DNA of 64,000 nt from Pantoea anthophila (lineage in GTDB: Bacteria; Pseudomonadota; Gammaproteobacteria; Enterobacterales; Enterobacteriaceae): assembly GCF_006494375.1 (NCBI RefSeq), contig NZ_VHIZ01000037.1, forward strand, positions 310,001 to 374,000, written 5' to 3'. Below are positions 8,172 to 15,966 of this stretch, piece by piece. The position numbers and the translations under genes are program-made. How positions within the stretch are numbered: the first letter of the stretch is position 1; every line of letters starts with the position of its first letter. The notes under the pieces were generated by a model. That model was given only the letters and a program-made list of their open reading frames with translations. It searched no databases and was not told the origin of the DNA.

Positions 8172-8747
8172 TCAGGCTTGCGTCGGCTGCGGAATCAGGC
8201 CGCTCTCCTCATAGGTCGCCATCAGATGATCGAACAGGGTAATATTCTGCCGCGTGCGGGCAATTAACTGCGCACCGGCAACCGCGGTATAGATTGCCAG
8301 CGCACGCTGCGCGTTTTTTTGTGCGTCATCGGGCGTCATTTCATTCAGCACCTGATGTAACCATGCCACGTTCGCGTCGACGAAACACTGCACCTCATGC
8401 TTCACTTCTTCAGGCAAATCATCATATTCAGCCGCCATAAAGCTGGATAAACAGAGCCTGTTGGCGTCAGCCAGAGAACGCCGGAAAATTTGCGGATAGT
8501 GCTTCAGGGCTTCAGCGGGAGAGGCACTTTGATCCCGGATGGTCTGTAACGCCTGTGCAGTATCCTGCCAGTAGCGATTTGCCACAGCCGCGCCAAGGTC
8601 TGCCTTACTGGCGAAGTGATAATAGATACTGGCATTTTTGATGCCGACTTCGTCAGCAATGGTGCGGAAATTTATCCCGTTGTAACCATGATTCTGCGCA
8701 GCACGCTTTGCGGCTGCCAGGATGGCCTCACGCGCATTCAAGCTCAT
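8172..8747 (-). CDS. TetR family repressor of a glutathione S-transferase unit
   Basis: A 191-residue TetR regulator starting at MSLNAREAILAAA; the longer frame to 8885 runs through the operator region and is not used. The HTH contains FRTIADEVGIKNASIYYHF. The rest is an all-helical ligand domain that includes one conserved-looking Cys (LCLSSFMAAEYDDLP), a pattern seen in electrophile-sensing relatives such as NemR-like proteins; that redox sensing role is only inference. It is divergent from a glutathione S-transferase gene, with two copies of a shared 16-base motif between them, consistent with joint control of regulator and enzyme. Confidence 0.9.
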   Translation of the reverse strand: MSLNAREAILAAAKRAAQNHGYNGINFRTIADEVGIKNASIYYHFASKADLGAAVANRYWQDTAQALQTIRDQSASPAEALKHYPQIFRRSLADANRLCLSSFMAAEYDDLPEEVKHEVQCFVDANVAWLHQVLNEMTPDDAQKNAQRALAIYTAVAGAQLIARTRQNITLFDHLMATYEESGLIPQPTQA

Positions 8748-8798
8748 AACGCTGTTTTCCTCTGAAACGTGAGGAGGAAGTATAGGGAAAAAATTTTT

Positions 8799-8874
8799 AC
8801 CTGCCAACTGGTAGACAGATGTTGACAGGCCGAATTTCCCTGGCCACAATTCACCTACCATTTGACAGGTAGGT
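8799..8874. promoter_or_regulatory. GST/TetR divergent promoter with two related operators
   Basis: The motif CTACCATTTGACAGGT lies at 8855-8870 on the plus strand; the closely matching CTACCAGTTGGCAGGT lies at 8799-8814 on the minus strand. The first copy is part of an inverted repeat ACCTACC-N8-GGTAGGT (8853-8874). A plausible promoter for the GST gene is TTGACA (8822-8827), 17 bases, CACAAT (8845-8850), so the right-hand operator would sit just downstream of the -10. Confidence 0.75.
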
Positions 8875-8883
8875 AAATAAATC

Positions 8884-9591
8884 ATGACTTCTTCAGACGC
8901 TATATCACACGTTTCAACTCAACCTTCGATGAAAATCTACGACTGGTATGACGGCCCCTATCCTGCCCGGGTCAGAATAGCCCTGGCGGAAAAAGGGCTG
9001 CTTTCTCAGGTCGAATTTATTCCGGTCAATCTCTGGAAAGGGGAACATAAAAAGGCGGATTTTTTAGCCATCAACTACTCAGGCACACTGCCGGTGTTAG
9101 AACTGAGTGATGGGACGCTGATCGCGGAGTGTACGGCAATCACGCAATATCTGGATCGGCAGGATCAACATCCCCTTCTGACGGGTGTGACCCCGCTGGA
9201 ACAGGGGGTGATTCATATGATGACTAAACGGGCCGAGATTGAATTTCTGGATGCGGTAAGCGTCTATTTCCATCATGCCACCGCAGGTCTGGGACCCGAG
9301 GTTGAGCTTTATCAGAATCCGGAATGGGGTGCGAAGATGGGCGAAAAAGCGCTCAGGGGCATGCACTACTTTGACCGCGTTTTACGCTCACAGCCCTATG
9401 TGGCGGGCAACACCTTCTCAATGGCCGATATCGCCGTCACCGGTGGAATGATATTCGCCGCCCTGGTGAATCTGGCTATTCCGGAGGAGTGTGAGGCGCT
9501 GAAAGCGTGGTACCTGAAGATCCAGCAGCGTCCCAGCTATCAGCAGTGGCAGGCCATGGTAGACGCAGGCCGTCCCGGCGCAAAAGCGTAG
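8884..9591 (+). CDS. Glutathione S-transferase family protein
   Basis: A 235-residue soluble GST-fold enzyme, expected to conjugate glutathione to electrophiles or reduce related adducts. The N-terminal thioredoxin-like domain starts at about residue 17 (MKIYDWYDGPYPARVRIALA), with the cis-Pro segment SGTLPVLELSDG and the ECTAITQYLD glutathione-gamma-Glu contact (Glu/Ser usually; here E-C-T-A). The all-helical C-terminal domain has the N-capping NTFSMADIAVTGG motif. An internal ATG (M16) is a possible shorter start, but the AGGTAGGT upstream supports 8884. It is divergent from its probable repressor. Confidence 0.9.
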   Translation: MTSSDAISHVSTQPSMKIYDWYDGPYPARVRIALAEKGLLSQVEFIPVNLWKGEHKKADFLAINYSGTLPVLELSDGTLIAECTAITQYLDRQDQHPLLTGVTPLEQGVIHMMTKRAEIEFLDAVSVYFHHATAGLGPEVELYQNPEWGAKMGEKALRGMHYFDRVLRSQPYVAGNTFSMADIAVTGGMIFAALVNLAIPEECEALKAWYLKIQQRPSYQQWQAMVDAGRPGAKA

Positions 9592-9652
9592 TCCCGGGTC
9601 AGATCGTGGCGGGAGCGGTTTGTCTGAATGAAACCTTCCCGCTCGCTGCTGT

Positions 9653-9680
9653 AAAAATCCCCGGCGTTCGCCCGGGGATT
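9653..9680 (-). terminator. Intrinsic terminator of the amino acid ABC operon
   Basis: Stem AATCCCCGG (9656-9664) pairs with CCGGGGATT (9672-9680) around a 7-base loop. On the minus strand the stem is followed by a run of five T, so it ends the operon whose last gene stops at 9727. Confidence 0.85.
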
Positions 9681-9726
9681 GCTGACATTCTTAAGGTGTC
9701 ATTCGCGCTGCGCGGCCCTGCCTGCT

Positions 9727-10515
9727 TCAGCCTGCCTGGCCGGTGTTACGCTCAAAGTGACTGTTCACAAAGGCGCGGCAGCGTGGCGAAATGGGATCGA
9801 GGAACACCTGTTCCGGCGAACCTGACTCCTCAATGATCCCCTGATGCAGAAACACCGCCTTGTTCGACACGTCTCGCGCAAAACCCATCTCATGCGTGAC
9901 GATAATCATGGTGCGCCCCTCTTCCGCCAGGCCGCGGATCACCCGCAGGACTTCGCCCACCAGCTCCGGATCCAGCGCCGAGGTCGGCTCATCGAACAGA
10001 ATCGCTTTCGGCTGCTGCGCCAGCGCCCGCGCAATGGCCACACGCTGCTGCTGTCCGCCGGAGAGCTGAGAGGGCCAGGCGTCGCGCTTTGCATACAGCC
10101 CGACCTTGTGCAGCAGCGCTTCCGCCTCTTCGACAGCCTCGCGGTGGCTGCGCTTCTGCACATGAACCGGGGCTTCAATAATGTTCTGCATCACGGTTTT
10201 ATGCGGCCACAGATTAAAGCTCTGAAACACAAAGCCGAGCTGCATGCGCATCAGCTTAATGCGCCGACGCTGCTCCCGGTTCAGTTTTTCATCGGCATTA
10301 TCCAGCGTGACGCTGACTTCGCCTACCGCTATCTCACCGGCCTGAGGCACTTCAAGAAACGGGATGCAGCGCAACAGCGTACTTTTGCCCGATCCGCTGG
10401 CTCCAATCAGCGAAATCACGTCGCCATCCTGGGCAGTCAGACTGATGTCGTGCAGCACTTCGTGTCCCGCATAACTCTTTCTGAGATGGCTCAGCATAAT
10501 CGTGGGGGCCGTCAT
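9727..10515 (-). CDS. Polar amino acid ABC transporter ATP-binding protein
   Basis: A 262-residue ATPase of the HisP/GlnQ type, attached at the inner face of the membrane to the two permeases encoded upstream. Motifs in order: Walker [12 protein letters not shown]-loop [13 protein letters not shown], signature [14 protein letters not shown], Walker [13 protein letters not shown]-loop VTHEMGFA. It overlaps the preceding permease gene by four bases (ATGA), the mark of translational coupling. It is the last gene of a five-gene operon (amidohydrolase, binding protein, two permeases, ATPase) ended by the terminator at 9653-9680. Confidence 0.95.
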   Translation of the reverse strand: MTAPTIMLSHLRKSYAGHEVLHDISLTAQDGDVISLIGASGSGKSTLLRCIPFLEVPQAGEIAVGEVSVTLDNADEKLNREQRRRIKLMRMQLGFVFQSFNLWPHKTVMQNIIEAPVHVQKRSHREAVEEAEALLHKVGLYAKRDAWPSQLSGGQQQRVAIARALAQQPKAILFDEPTSALDPELVGEVLRVIRGLAEEGRTMIIVTHEMGFARDVSNKAVFLHQGIIEESGSPEQVFLDPISPRCRAFVNSHFERNTGQAG

Positions 10516-11198
10516 GAGCGTGCTCCAAAATAGTAAGGTGACAGGCGTCGTTCCAGCATTGATACGCCTTTGCTGACCAGCATGGTCAGTATCAGGTAGA
10601 TCACCGCCGCGCTCAGGAATACCTCCAGCGCCCGGAACGTGGAAGAGACGATGGAATCCGCAATGCCGGTCATCTCCATCAGGCTGATGGTGCTGACCAG
10701 CGAGGTCGCTTTGATCATAGAGATGATTTCATTGCTGTAAGCCGGAAGCGCCTGACGGATCGCAATCGGCAGGGTGATGCGGGTAAAGATTTTGTACGAC
10801 GACATGCCCGACACTCTGGCGGCTTCCAGTGACTGCGAGCTGACAGCCCGCAACCCGCCGCGCAGGATCTCCGAGGTATAGGCGGCATCATTGAGGATCA
10901 GCGCCAGCAAGCCGCACCAGTAAGGATCGCGCAGCAGCGGCCAGAACAGGCTCTCCCGCACCGCCGGTAAACTGCCGAGTCCGTAGTAGACCATAAAGAT
11001 CTGGATCAGCAACGGCGTGCCGCGAAACAGCCAGACATAAAAGCGGCAGAACAGGCTGCCGACTCGCGTCATGCGCAGCAGATTAAGCAGCAGCGCCAGC
11101 ACGCCCCCTCCCAGCAGCGACATCAGCGCCAGGTTGATGGTCAGCGGCAATCCCTTCAGCAGCGCCAGCAGCGTCTGCTGTAAAAAGTTGATATCCAC
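10512..11198 (-). CDS. Polar amino acid ABC transporter permease (HisM/GlnP type)
   Basis: A 228-residue inner-membrane permease with about five membrane helices. GTG at 11198 with GGGAG 6 bases before it is the start. The EAA loop that docks the ATPase is seen as EAARVSGMSSYKIFTRITLPIA in the second half. RGTPLLIQIFMVYYGLG is the typical early-loop motif of HisMQ permeases. It pairs with the neighbouring permease to form the channel of the importer. Confidence 0.95.
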   Translation of the reverse strand: MDINFLQQTLLALLKGLPLTINLALMSLLGGGVLALLLNLLRMTRVGSLFCRFYVWLFRGTPLLIQIFMVYYGLGSLPAVRESLFWPLLRDPYWCGLLALILNDAAYTSEILRGGLRAVSSQSLEAARVSGMSSYKIFTRITLPIAIRQALPAYSNEIISMIKATSLVSTISLMEMTGIADSIVSSTFRALEVFLSAAVIYLILTMLVSKGVSMLERRLSPYYFGARS

Positions 11199-11207
11199 GT
11201 GGACTCC

Positions 11208-11933
11208 CTAGCTTTTCACGCGCTGTTGACCGCGCATCGCAAATTTCTCCACGTAGCGGAACACCATATCGGAGCAGGTGGTAATAATCAGATAGATCAC
11301 GGCACCCACGCTGTAGAAGAAAAAGGACATCTGGGTCGAGTTGGCCGCCGTTGAGACCTGATTCATGGTTTCAACCAGTCCGGTCACCGACACCAGCGCC
11401 GACTCTTTGATCACCGATTGCCACTGGTTGCCCATACCGGGCAGCGCCGTGCGCAGCGCCTGCGGGACGATAATGCGACGGAATATCATCAGTCGCCCCA
11501 TCCCGGTGACGGTTGCCGCTTCCAGCGTTCCACCCGGAATAGCGTAGAAGGCCCCCCGGAATACGCCGCTCTGATAGGCACCCGAGATCAGCCCGATGGC
11601 AATCGCTCCCGCCACGAAACCGTTCACATCGAACGGCCCCTGCAAACCCAGCGCGGTACCGACGGCGGAAACCACCTGGCGTCCGCCGAAGTAGAACAGA
11701 TAGATCACCAGCAGTTCCGGCACGCCACGAAACAGCGTGATGTAACCGGCTGCCAGCCGCTGCTGCCAGCGCGCACCGGCGATCTGCATCCAGCAGAGGA
11801 CGCTGCCGAGCAGCGCACCCAGCAGCCAGGCGCAGAGTGAAACGCTGACAGTGACGGCGGCGGCGTTAAGCAGCACGCCGCCCCAGCCCTCGTCCCCAAA
11901 ACCCAGCATCTGCCAGTCAATGTTCATCAGCAT
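11208..11933 (-). CDS. Polar amino acid ABC transporter permease (HisQ type)
   Basis: A 241-residue membrane permease, partner of the next gene in the operon. RGVPELLVIYLFYFGG and the EAA loop EAATVTGMGRLMIFRRIIVP identify it. Start is ATG 11933 or the in-frame ATG two codons later; no strong ribosome site favours one. It lies only 6 bases after the binding-protein gene and 9 before the second permease. Confidence 0.94.
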   Translation of the reverse strand: MLMNIDWQMLGFGDEGWGGVLLNAAAVTVSVSLCAWLLGALLGSVLCWMQIAGARWQQRLAAGYITLFRGVPELLVIYLFYFGGRQVVSAVGTALGLQGPFDVNGFVAGAIAIGLISGAYQSGVFRGAFYAIPGGTLEAATVTGMGRLMIFRRIIVPQALRTALPGMGNQWQSVIKESALVSVTGLVETMNQVSTAANSTQMSFFFYSVGAVIYLIITTCSDMVFRYVEKFAMRGQQRVKS

Positions 11934-11939
11934 CCGCGG

Positions 11940-12788
11940 TTACGCTTTTGGCGCGACGTCTTCGCCAAACCACTTGATTGAGAGTTTGCTCAGCGTGCCA
12001 TCTTTGATCATCGACTCCAGCGCCTGATTCAGCACCTGCTGCAGCTCGCTGTTGCCTTTGCGCAGGCCAATCGCCGAGCCCGCGCCCAGTACGCCACCCG
12101 AGAAGCCGTAGCCGCTGCTGCTGATCGCATCCGCATGCTTTTTCACAAAGGCGTTGAGGTTGGTGCGGGACGCCATTACCGCGTCAACGCGCCCGTTCAT
12201 CAGGTCAGCAAAGGTTTCAGGGCCGGCCTGATAGGTCCGGATGGTGGCCACATCGCCGAGGTATTTCTGCAGGAAATCGGCCTGAATGGTGGCGACCTGT
12301 ACCGCGATGGTCTTGCCTTTGAAGGTGGTTTTCAGATCGTCGATCGCTTTTTTCATGCCCGCGTCATCATCGGCCGTGACCACCGTGCCACTGCCTGGCA
12401 GCGTAGCCAGCGGGCTGTTTTTGGCGGTGACAAAGCTGGAGACGCTGACGGTGTACTGATGGGTGAAGTCAATCGCCTCAGCCCGTTTCGGCGTCACGGT
12501 CACCGCATCAACCACCGCGTCATATTTGCCGTCGATCAGGCCCGGGATCATGCCTGACCATTTCTGGGCAATGATTTCATATTTGAAACCTGCCCGCTTA
12601 GCCAGCTCCGCCACCATATCGGGCTCATAGCCGACGATTTTTCCGCTCGGGGTGGTCTGATTAAACGGCGGATAAGCCGCTTCGGTAGCAAACTTCAGGG
12701 TGCCAAAATCTTTTGCCTGGCTGAATGCAGACGTGGCAAGCAGGGCCACGGTCATAGAAGCCGTGAACAGACGGTTACGCATCATCAT
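11940..12788 (-). CDS. Amino acid ABC transporter periplasmic binding protein
   Basis: A 282-residue periplasmic protein of the SBP_bac_3 family, which captures polar amino acids or related compounds. Signal peptide residues are about 1-25 (cleavage after FSQA). The mature part has the family start FATEAAYPPFNQTTPSGK, the VGYEPDMVAELAKR strand-helix and, further on, FTHQYTVSVSSFV. GAGG precedes the first of three consecutive ATG codons at 12788. The upstream amidohydrolase gene, 14 bases away, suggests that the ligand, or its derivative, is an N-acylated or conjugated amino acid. Confidence 0.94.
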   Translation of the reverse strand: MMMRNRLFTASMTVALLATSAFSQAKDFGTLKFATEAAYPPFNQTTPSGKIVGYEPDMVAELAKRAGFKYEIIAQKWSGMIPGLIDGKYDAVVDAVTVTPKRAEAIDFTHQYTVSVSSFVTAKNSPLATLPGSGTVVTADDDAGMKKAIDDLKTTFKGKTIAVQVATIQADFLQKYLGDVATIRTYQAGPETFADLMNGRVDAVMASRTNLNAFVKKHADAISSSGYGFSGGVLGAGSAIGLRKGNSELQQVLNQALESMIKDGTLSKLSIKWFGEDVAPKA

Positions 12789-12801
12789 AAAACCTCATTT
12801 A

Positions 12802-13992
12802 TTATTCGGAGAGTAAATCAATGGCAAGGCGGGTCAGCGCCTGCGTCCCGGCGGCAATACTGCGTTCATCCGGCTGATAGTCGGAGTTATGCAGGTGATC
12901 GTCACGGCCCGGGGTTGCCGAACCGATATGGATCTGACATCCCGGTACCCGTTCCGTAAACAGTGAAAAATCTTCGGCGCCAAAGCTGGCGCTCGGCTGA
13001 GCGATGATGGCTTTACCGAACTGATGAGACAAAATCTCTTCCAGGGCGTCAATCAGGCGATCGTCATTCATCAGGGGCGGAACACCCCGCTGGAAATTCA
13101 CCTCAACCCGCACATTCTGCGCCAGCGCCACGCCTTCACACATCCGTTTAAACGAGGCTTCCATCGCAGCACGCACCTTCGGAGATTTGGTCCGGATGGT
13201 GCCCTGGAACAGGCAGCTGTCAGGAATGATGTTGTGGGTGGTGCCGCCCTCAATGTGTCCGATGGTTAACACGGCAGAGTGCGCCGGATCGCGTTCACGC
13301 GAAATGATGCTCTGTAACTGGCTGATGAGATGCACGGTGGCGATGATCGGATCGGTGCCCATGTGCGGACGCGCCGCGTGGGTCGAAACGCCCTGCACCG
13401 TGACATCAAACTCGTCACTGGAGGCGGTGCTGGCGCCGCGGGTCAGCGCAATCTCACCCGCGGTCAGTTCAGGCTTGTTATGCAGGGTTATCGCCCAGTC
13501 GACGCCGTCTGCTGCGCCATCGGCGATCATCGCTGCGGCACCGCTCTCAGGCGTCTCTTCTGCGGGCTGGAAGATCAGCCGGACGCGGCCTTTCAGTTGC
13601 TGTCGATAGTGCGGCAGGAGTGTGGCCACACCCAGCATCGTCGCGGTGTGAATATCGTGACCACAGGCGTGCATCCTGCCGGGATAGCGGCTGGCAAACG
13701 GCAGACCCGTCTGCTCATGGATGGGCAGCGCATCCATGTCGGCGCGCAACAGCAGCGTCTTTCCGGGCTCTGCACCCACAATATCCACAACAACGCCGCT
13801 GCGGCCGACGCCGGTTTGCGGGTCCAGCCCCTGAGCCCGCAGGTAGTCGGTCACCACCTGGGCGGTGCGCAGCGTATCAAATCCTAATTCCGGATGCGCA
13901 TGGATATCACGGCGAATCGCAACCAACTGCGATTCAAGTTCATTGACTCTGGCTTTTATTTCCCCGGCCAGTCGTGCTTTTTCCTGATTCAT
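12802..13992 (-). CDS. M20 family amidohydrolase (hippurate hydrolase-like)
   Basis: A 396-residue zinc aminoacylase/amidohydrolase. RADMDALPIHEQTG and MHACGHDIHTATMLG hold the His and Asp metal ligands, EETPESGA the catalytic Glu and ligand Glu, and the insertion carries the dimerisation lid. Enzymes of this type cleave N-acyl amino acids (hippurate, N-acetyl amino acids) or indole-acetyl conjugates. No signal peptide, so it acts in the cytosol on what the ABC importer in the same operon brings in. It is the first gene of the operon. The exact substrate is not readable from the sequence. Confidence 0.92.
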   Translation of the reverse strand: MNQEKARLAGEIKARVNELESQLVAIRRDIHAHPELGFDTLRTAQVVTDYLRAQGLDPQTGVGRSGVVVDIVGAEPGKTLLLRADMDALPIHEQTGLPFASRYPGRMHACGHDIHTATMLGVATLLPHYRQQLKGRVRLIFQPAEETPESGAAAMIADGAADGVDWAITLHNKPELTAGEIALTRGASTASSDEFDVTVQGVSTHAARPHMGTDPIIATVHLISQLQSIISRERDPAHSAVLTIGHIEGGTTHNIIPDSCLFQGTIRTKSPKVRAAMEASFKRMCEGVALAQNVRVEVNFQRGVPPLMNDDRLIDALEEILSHQFGKAIIAQPSASFGAEDFSLFTERVPGCQIHIGSATPGRDDHLHNSDYQPDERSIAAGTQALTRLAIDLLSE

Positions 13993-14233
13993 AGCCGCCC
14001 CGGCAATAGCAGACCGGCATGCCTATGCCGGTCCTTATTTTTATTTCATCCTGATACAGGATGGTGATGACCATTTATTTATTCACAGCACGTGACAGAA
14101 AGCAACGCGTAATGCGCCTTCAGGAATTAATATAAATCAATAAGATAGAACTATTTATTGGAAAGCCGTATGAGTGAGTCGTGGATAAGTAATAATATTA
14201 ATAATCCACTTCGCAACATTACTTTCCCTGATG
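13993..14233. other. Spacer upstream of the amidohydrolase operon, with stem-loops
   Basis: 241 bases between two minus-strand genes. A strong hairpin GACCGGCAT-GCCT-ATGCCGGTC lies at 14012-14033, followed on the plus strand by a T-rich tail. A smaller one, CATCCTG-ATA-CAGGATG, lies at 14047-14063. On the minus strand the first hairpin falls in the leader of the operon, 20 bases before its start codon, and lacks a T-run. No gene seen. Confidence 0.5.
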
Positions 14234-15130
14234 TTAATTTATCCGTTCCGGCTTATCCGGATGCCGCATAAAAAAGAGTGAGAGTATTTCCGCTAATTTC
14301 TCCGGCTGTTCGTCGGGAATAAAGTGGCCACAGTTGAGAATACTTTCACTGTAAACCGGCTGCGCCACCGCGCGTAACGGTGTGGCCATATCCGGTATAG
14401 ACCCCTGATCGGCACTGACTGCCAGCAGCGGTATCTCCAGTTTCCCTTTTTGCGCGCGCTGGCGATTCTGCTCTGCAGAGCGCTCAAACGAACGGTAGAA
14501 AGCCAGTCCGGCGCGCAGCGCGCCGGGCTGCTGGAAGATGCGCAGATATTCACGACGCGCCGCCGCATTAATATGATGCGGATTCGCGGCCTTACGGTTA
14601 AAAAACCACTCCAGGTAGATGGCCTCTCTGCCCGCAATCAGCGCTTCCGGCAGATCATTCAGGCCATGAAAGGCGAAGTGCCAGATTTTAGCGGCGTTTT
14701 CACCCGTGACAGGCAATGAATCCGGCAGGGTAACACCGGGTATGCCGCCATCCAGCAGCGCAAGAGAGCTGACCCTTTCCCTGAAGCCCGCCGCCAGCGC
14801 CCACGCGACCCAGGCACCAATATCATGCCCGACCAGATGAAAGCGCCGGATGCCCAGCTGATCCAGCAGCGCCACGATATGCTGCGCCACGCTGTCGGTG
14901 TCATAGCCATCGGGCGGGAAGTCTGAATCCCCCTGGCCAGGCAGGTCAGGTGCAATCACCTGAAAACGGCTCGCCAGACGAGGGATCACCTCCCGCCAGG
15001 CGAAGCTGCTCTGCGGAAAACCGGCGAGCAGCACCACGGTTTCTGCCTGCGCATGGCCTGCGCTAAGGTAGTGCAGCCGCTGTGAATCTGTTCGGACAAA
15101 ATGGTGCTGATAGGGAGCAAAAGCGTGCAT
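14234..15130 (-). CDS. Alpha/beta hydrolase (epoxide hydrolase/haloalkane dehalogenase group)
   Basis: A 298-residue alpha/beta-hydrolase. ATG 15130 has AGGAGGT upstream; the longer frame runs into the operator and is dropped. HG-type oxyanion region is VVLLAGFPQSSFAW, the nucleophile elbow is VGHDIGAWVAW with Asp as nucleophile (as in epoxide hydrolases and dehalogenases), and the C-terminal catalytic His is in NCGHFIPDEQPEKLAEIL. A cap domain lies between. The actual substrate is unknown. The gene follows a TetR gene on the same strand, with a 20-base operator in its leader. Confidence 0.9.
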   Translation of the reverse strand: MHAFAPYQHHFVRTDSQRLHYLSAGHAQAETVVLLAGFPQSSFAWREVIPRLASRFQVIAPDLPGQGDSDFPPDGYDTDSVAQHIVALLDQLGIRRFHLVGHDIGAWVAWALAAGFRERVSSLALLDGGIPGVTLPDSLPVTGENAAKIWHFAFHGLNDLPEALIAGREAIYLEWFFNRKAANPHHINAAARREYLRIFQQPGALRAGLAFYRSFERSAEQNRQRAQKGKLEIPLLAVSADQGSIPDMATPLRAVAQPVYSESILNCGHFIPDEQPEKLAEILSLFFMRHPDKPERIN

Positions 15131-15146
15131 AAAACCTCCTGATAAT

Positions 15147-15166
15147 AAGGAAACGATCATTTCCTT
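15147..15166. promoter_or_regulatory. Operator upstream of the alpha/beta hydrolase gene
   Basis: Near-perfect 20-base palindrome AAGGAAACGATCATTTCCTT (one mismatch), 17 bases before the hydrolase start. It matches the perfect palindrome upstream of the TetR gene, so the TetR protein probably represses the hydrolase here. Confidence 0.8.
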
Positions 15167-15181
15167 AATGAGCAAAAAAAT

Positions 15182-15784
15182 TCAGTCGACAATTTTCAGC
15201 GCCAGCGGAATGATGCTGGCATCGGGCCGGGTGGCCGCTACTTTGCCCGCCACCCGTATGCCCAGCACCAGGCAGAGCAGCAGTGAGGCAGTGGCGTCAC
15301 ACTCCAGTGACGGGTTGACTGAGCCATCCTGCTGACCCAGTCGGATAAGCTGCTGCAGATTTTGCTGATTACGCAGCAGGGCGGCGCTGACCGCATCAGC
15401 CAGTTCCTCATCCAGGGTGTGCAGCTCAACGGCACTGACCGCGACCAGACAGCCGCGTTCACCTTCAACGTCGCGCACGGAATCGACATAAAAACGCAGC
15501 AGCGCCGCCAGCTTCTCCCGGCCCGTTTCACATTCGGCCAGCCGCGCGGCCAGACTGCTGTTCCGCAGTGAGAGATAGCGGGCAAAGACGGTTGCAAACA
15601 GCGTGCGCTTGTCGGTAAAGGCCTTATAGATGCTGCCGGTGGTCAGCTGCATCACCTGCCCGAGATCGCCGACTGATGTCGCGTGATACCCCTTCTGCCG
15701 GAACAGCAGCATCGCCCTGTCCAGTGCGGCATCCGTATCGAACGCCCGGGGTCGTCCCCGCTCGTGATGGGGGTTGTTATTCAT
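15182..15784 (-). CDS. TetR family repressor of the hydrolase
   Basis: A 200-residue TetR regulator. The start MNNNPHHERGRPRAF at 15784 is chosen because GGAA lies 7 bases upstream, ahead of the ATG four codons earlier. The HTH is VGDLGQVMQLTTGSIYKAF. The C-terminal half (CLVAVSAVELHTLDEELADAV) resembles the TetR_C group next to YxaF/LmrA-like repressors. Perfect copies of one palindrome flank the regulator and the downstream hydrolase, indicating autoregulation and a simple one-target circuit; the inducer may be the hydrolase substrate. Confidence 0.9.
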   Translation of the reverse strand: MNNNPHHERGRPRAFDTDAALDRAMLLFRQKGYHATSVGDLGQVMQLTTGSIYKAFTDKRTLFATVFARYLSLRNSSLAARLAECETGREKLAALLRFYVDSVRDVEGERGCLVAVSAVELHTLDEELADAVSAALLRNQQNLQQLIRLGQQDGSVNPSLECDATASLLLCLVLGIRVAGKVAATRPDASIIPLALKIVD

Positions 15785-15797
15785 CGTCGATTCCATT

Positions 15798-15815
15798 AGG
15801 AAATGATCATTTCCT
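15798..15815. promoter_or_regulatory. Autoregulatory operator of the hydrolase repressor
   Basis: Perfect 18-base palindrome AGGAAATGATCATTTCCT just upstream of the TetR gene start; the same sequence, with one change, is repeated before the hydrolase gene at 15147-15166. Confidence 0.85.
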
Positions 15816-15966
15816 TTAAGATAGCCGTTTTAACCTGGCGGGCAAAGCTTTTTTAACACCCTTTCTCATCCGCCTGTGGAGGGCCTCTCACCCCTGACCT
15901 GACGCAAAGCAGTCAGGCTGACGCCTCATCTATACTGCTGCTTCTGTTAGCTGAAGGAGCCCCATC

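Noticed and set aside
14347-14360. TTCACTGTAA-like stretch inside the hydrolase gene
   Set aside because: Single partial match inside coding DNA; chance expected.
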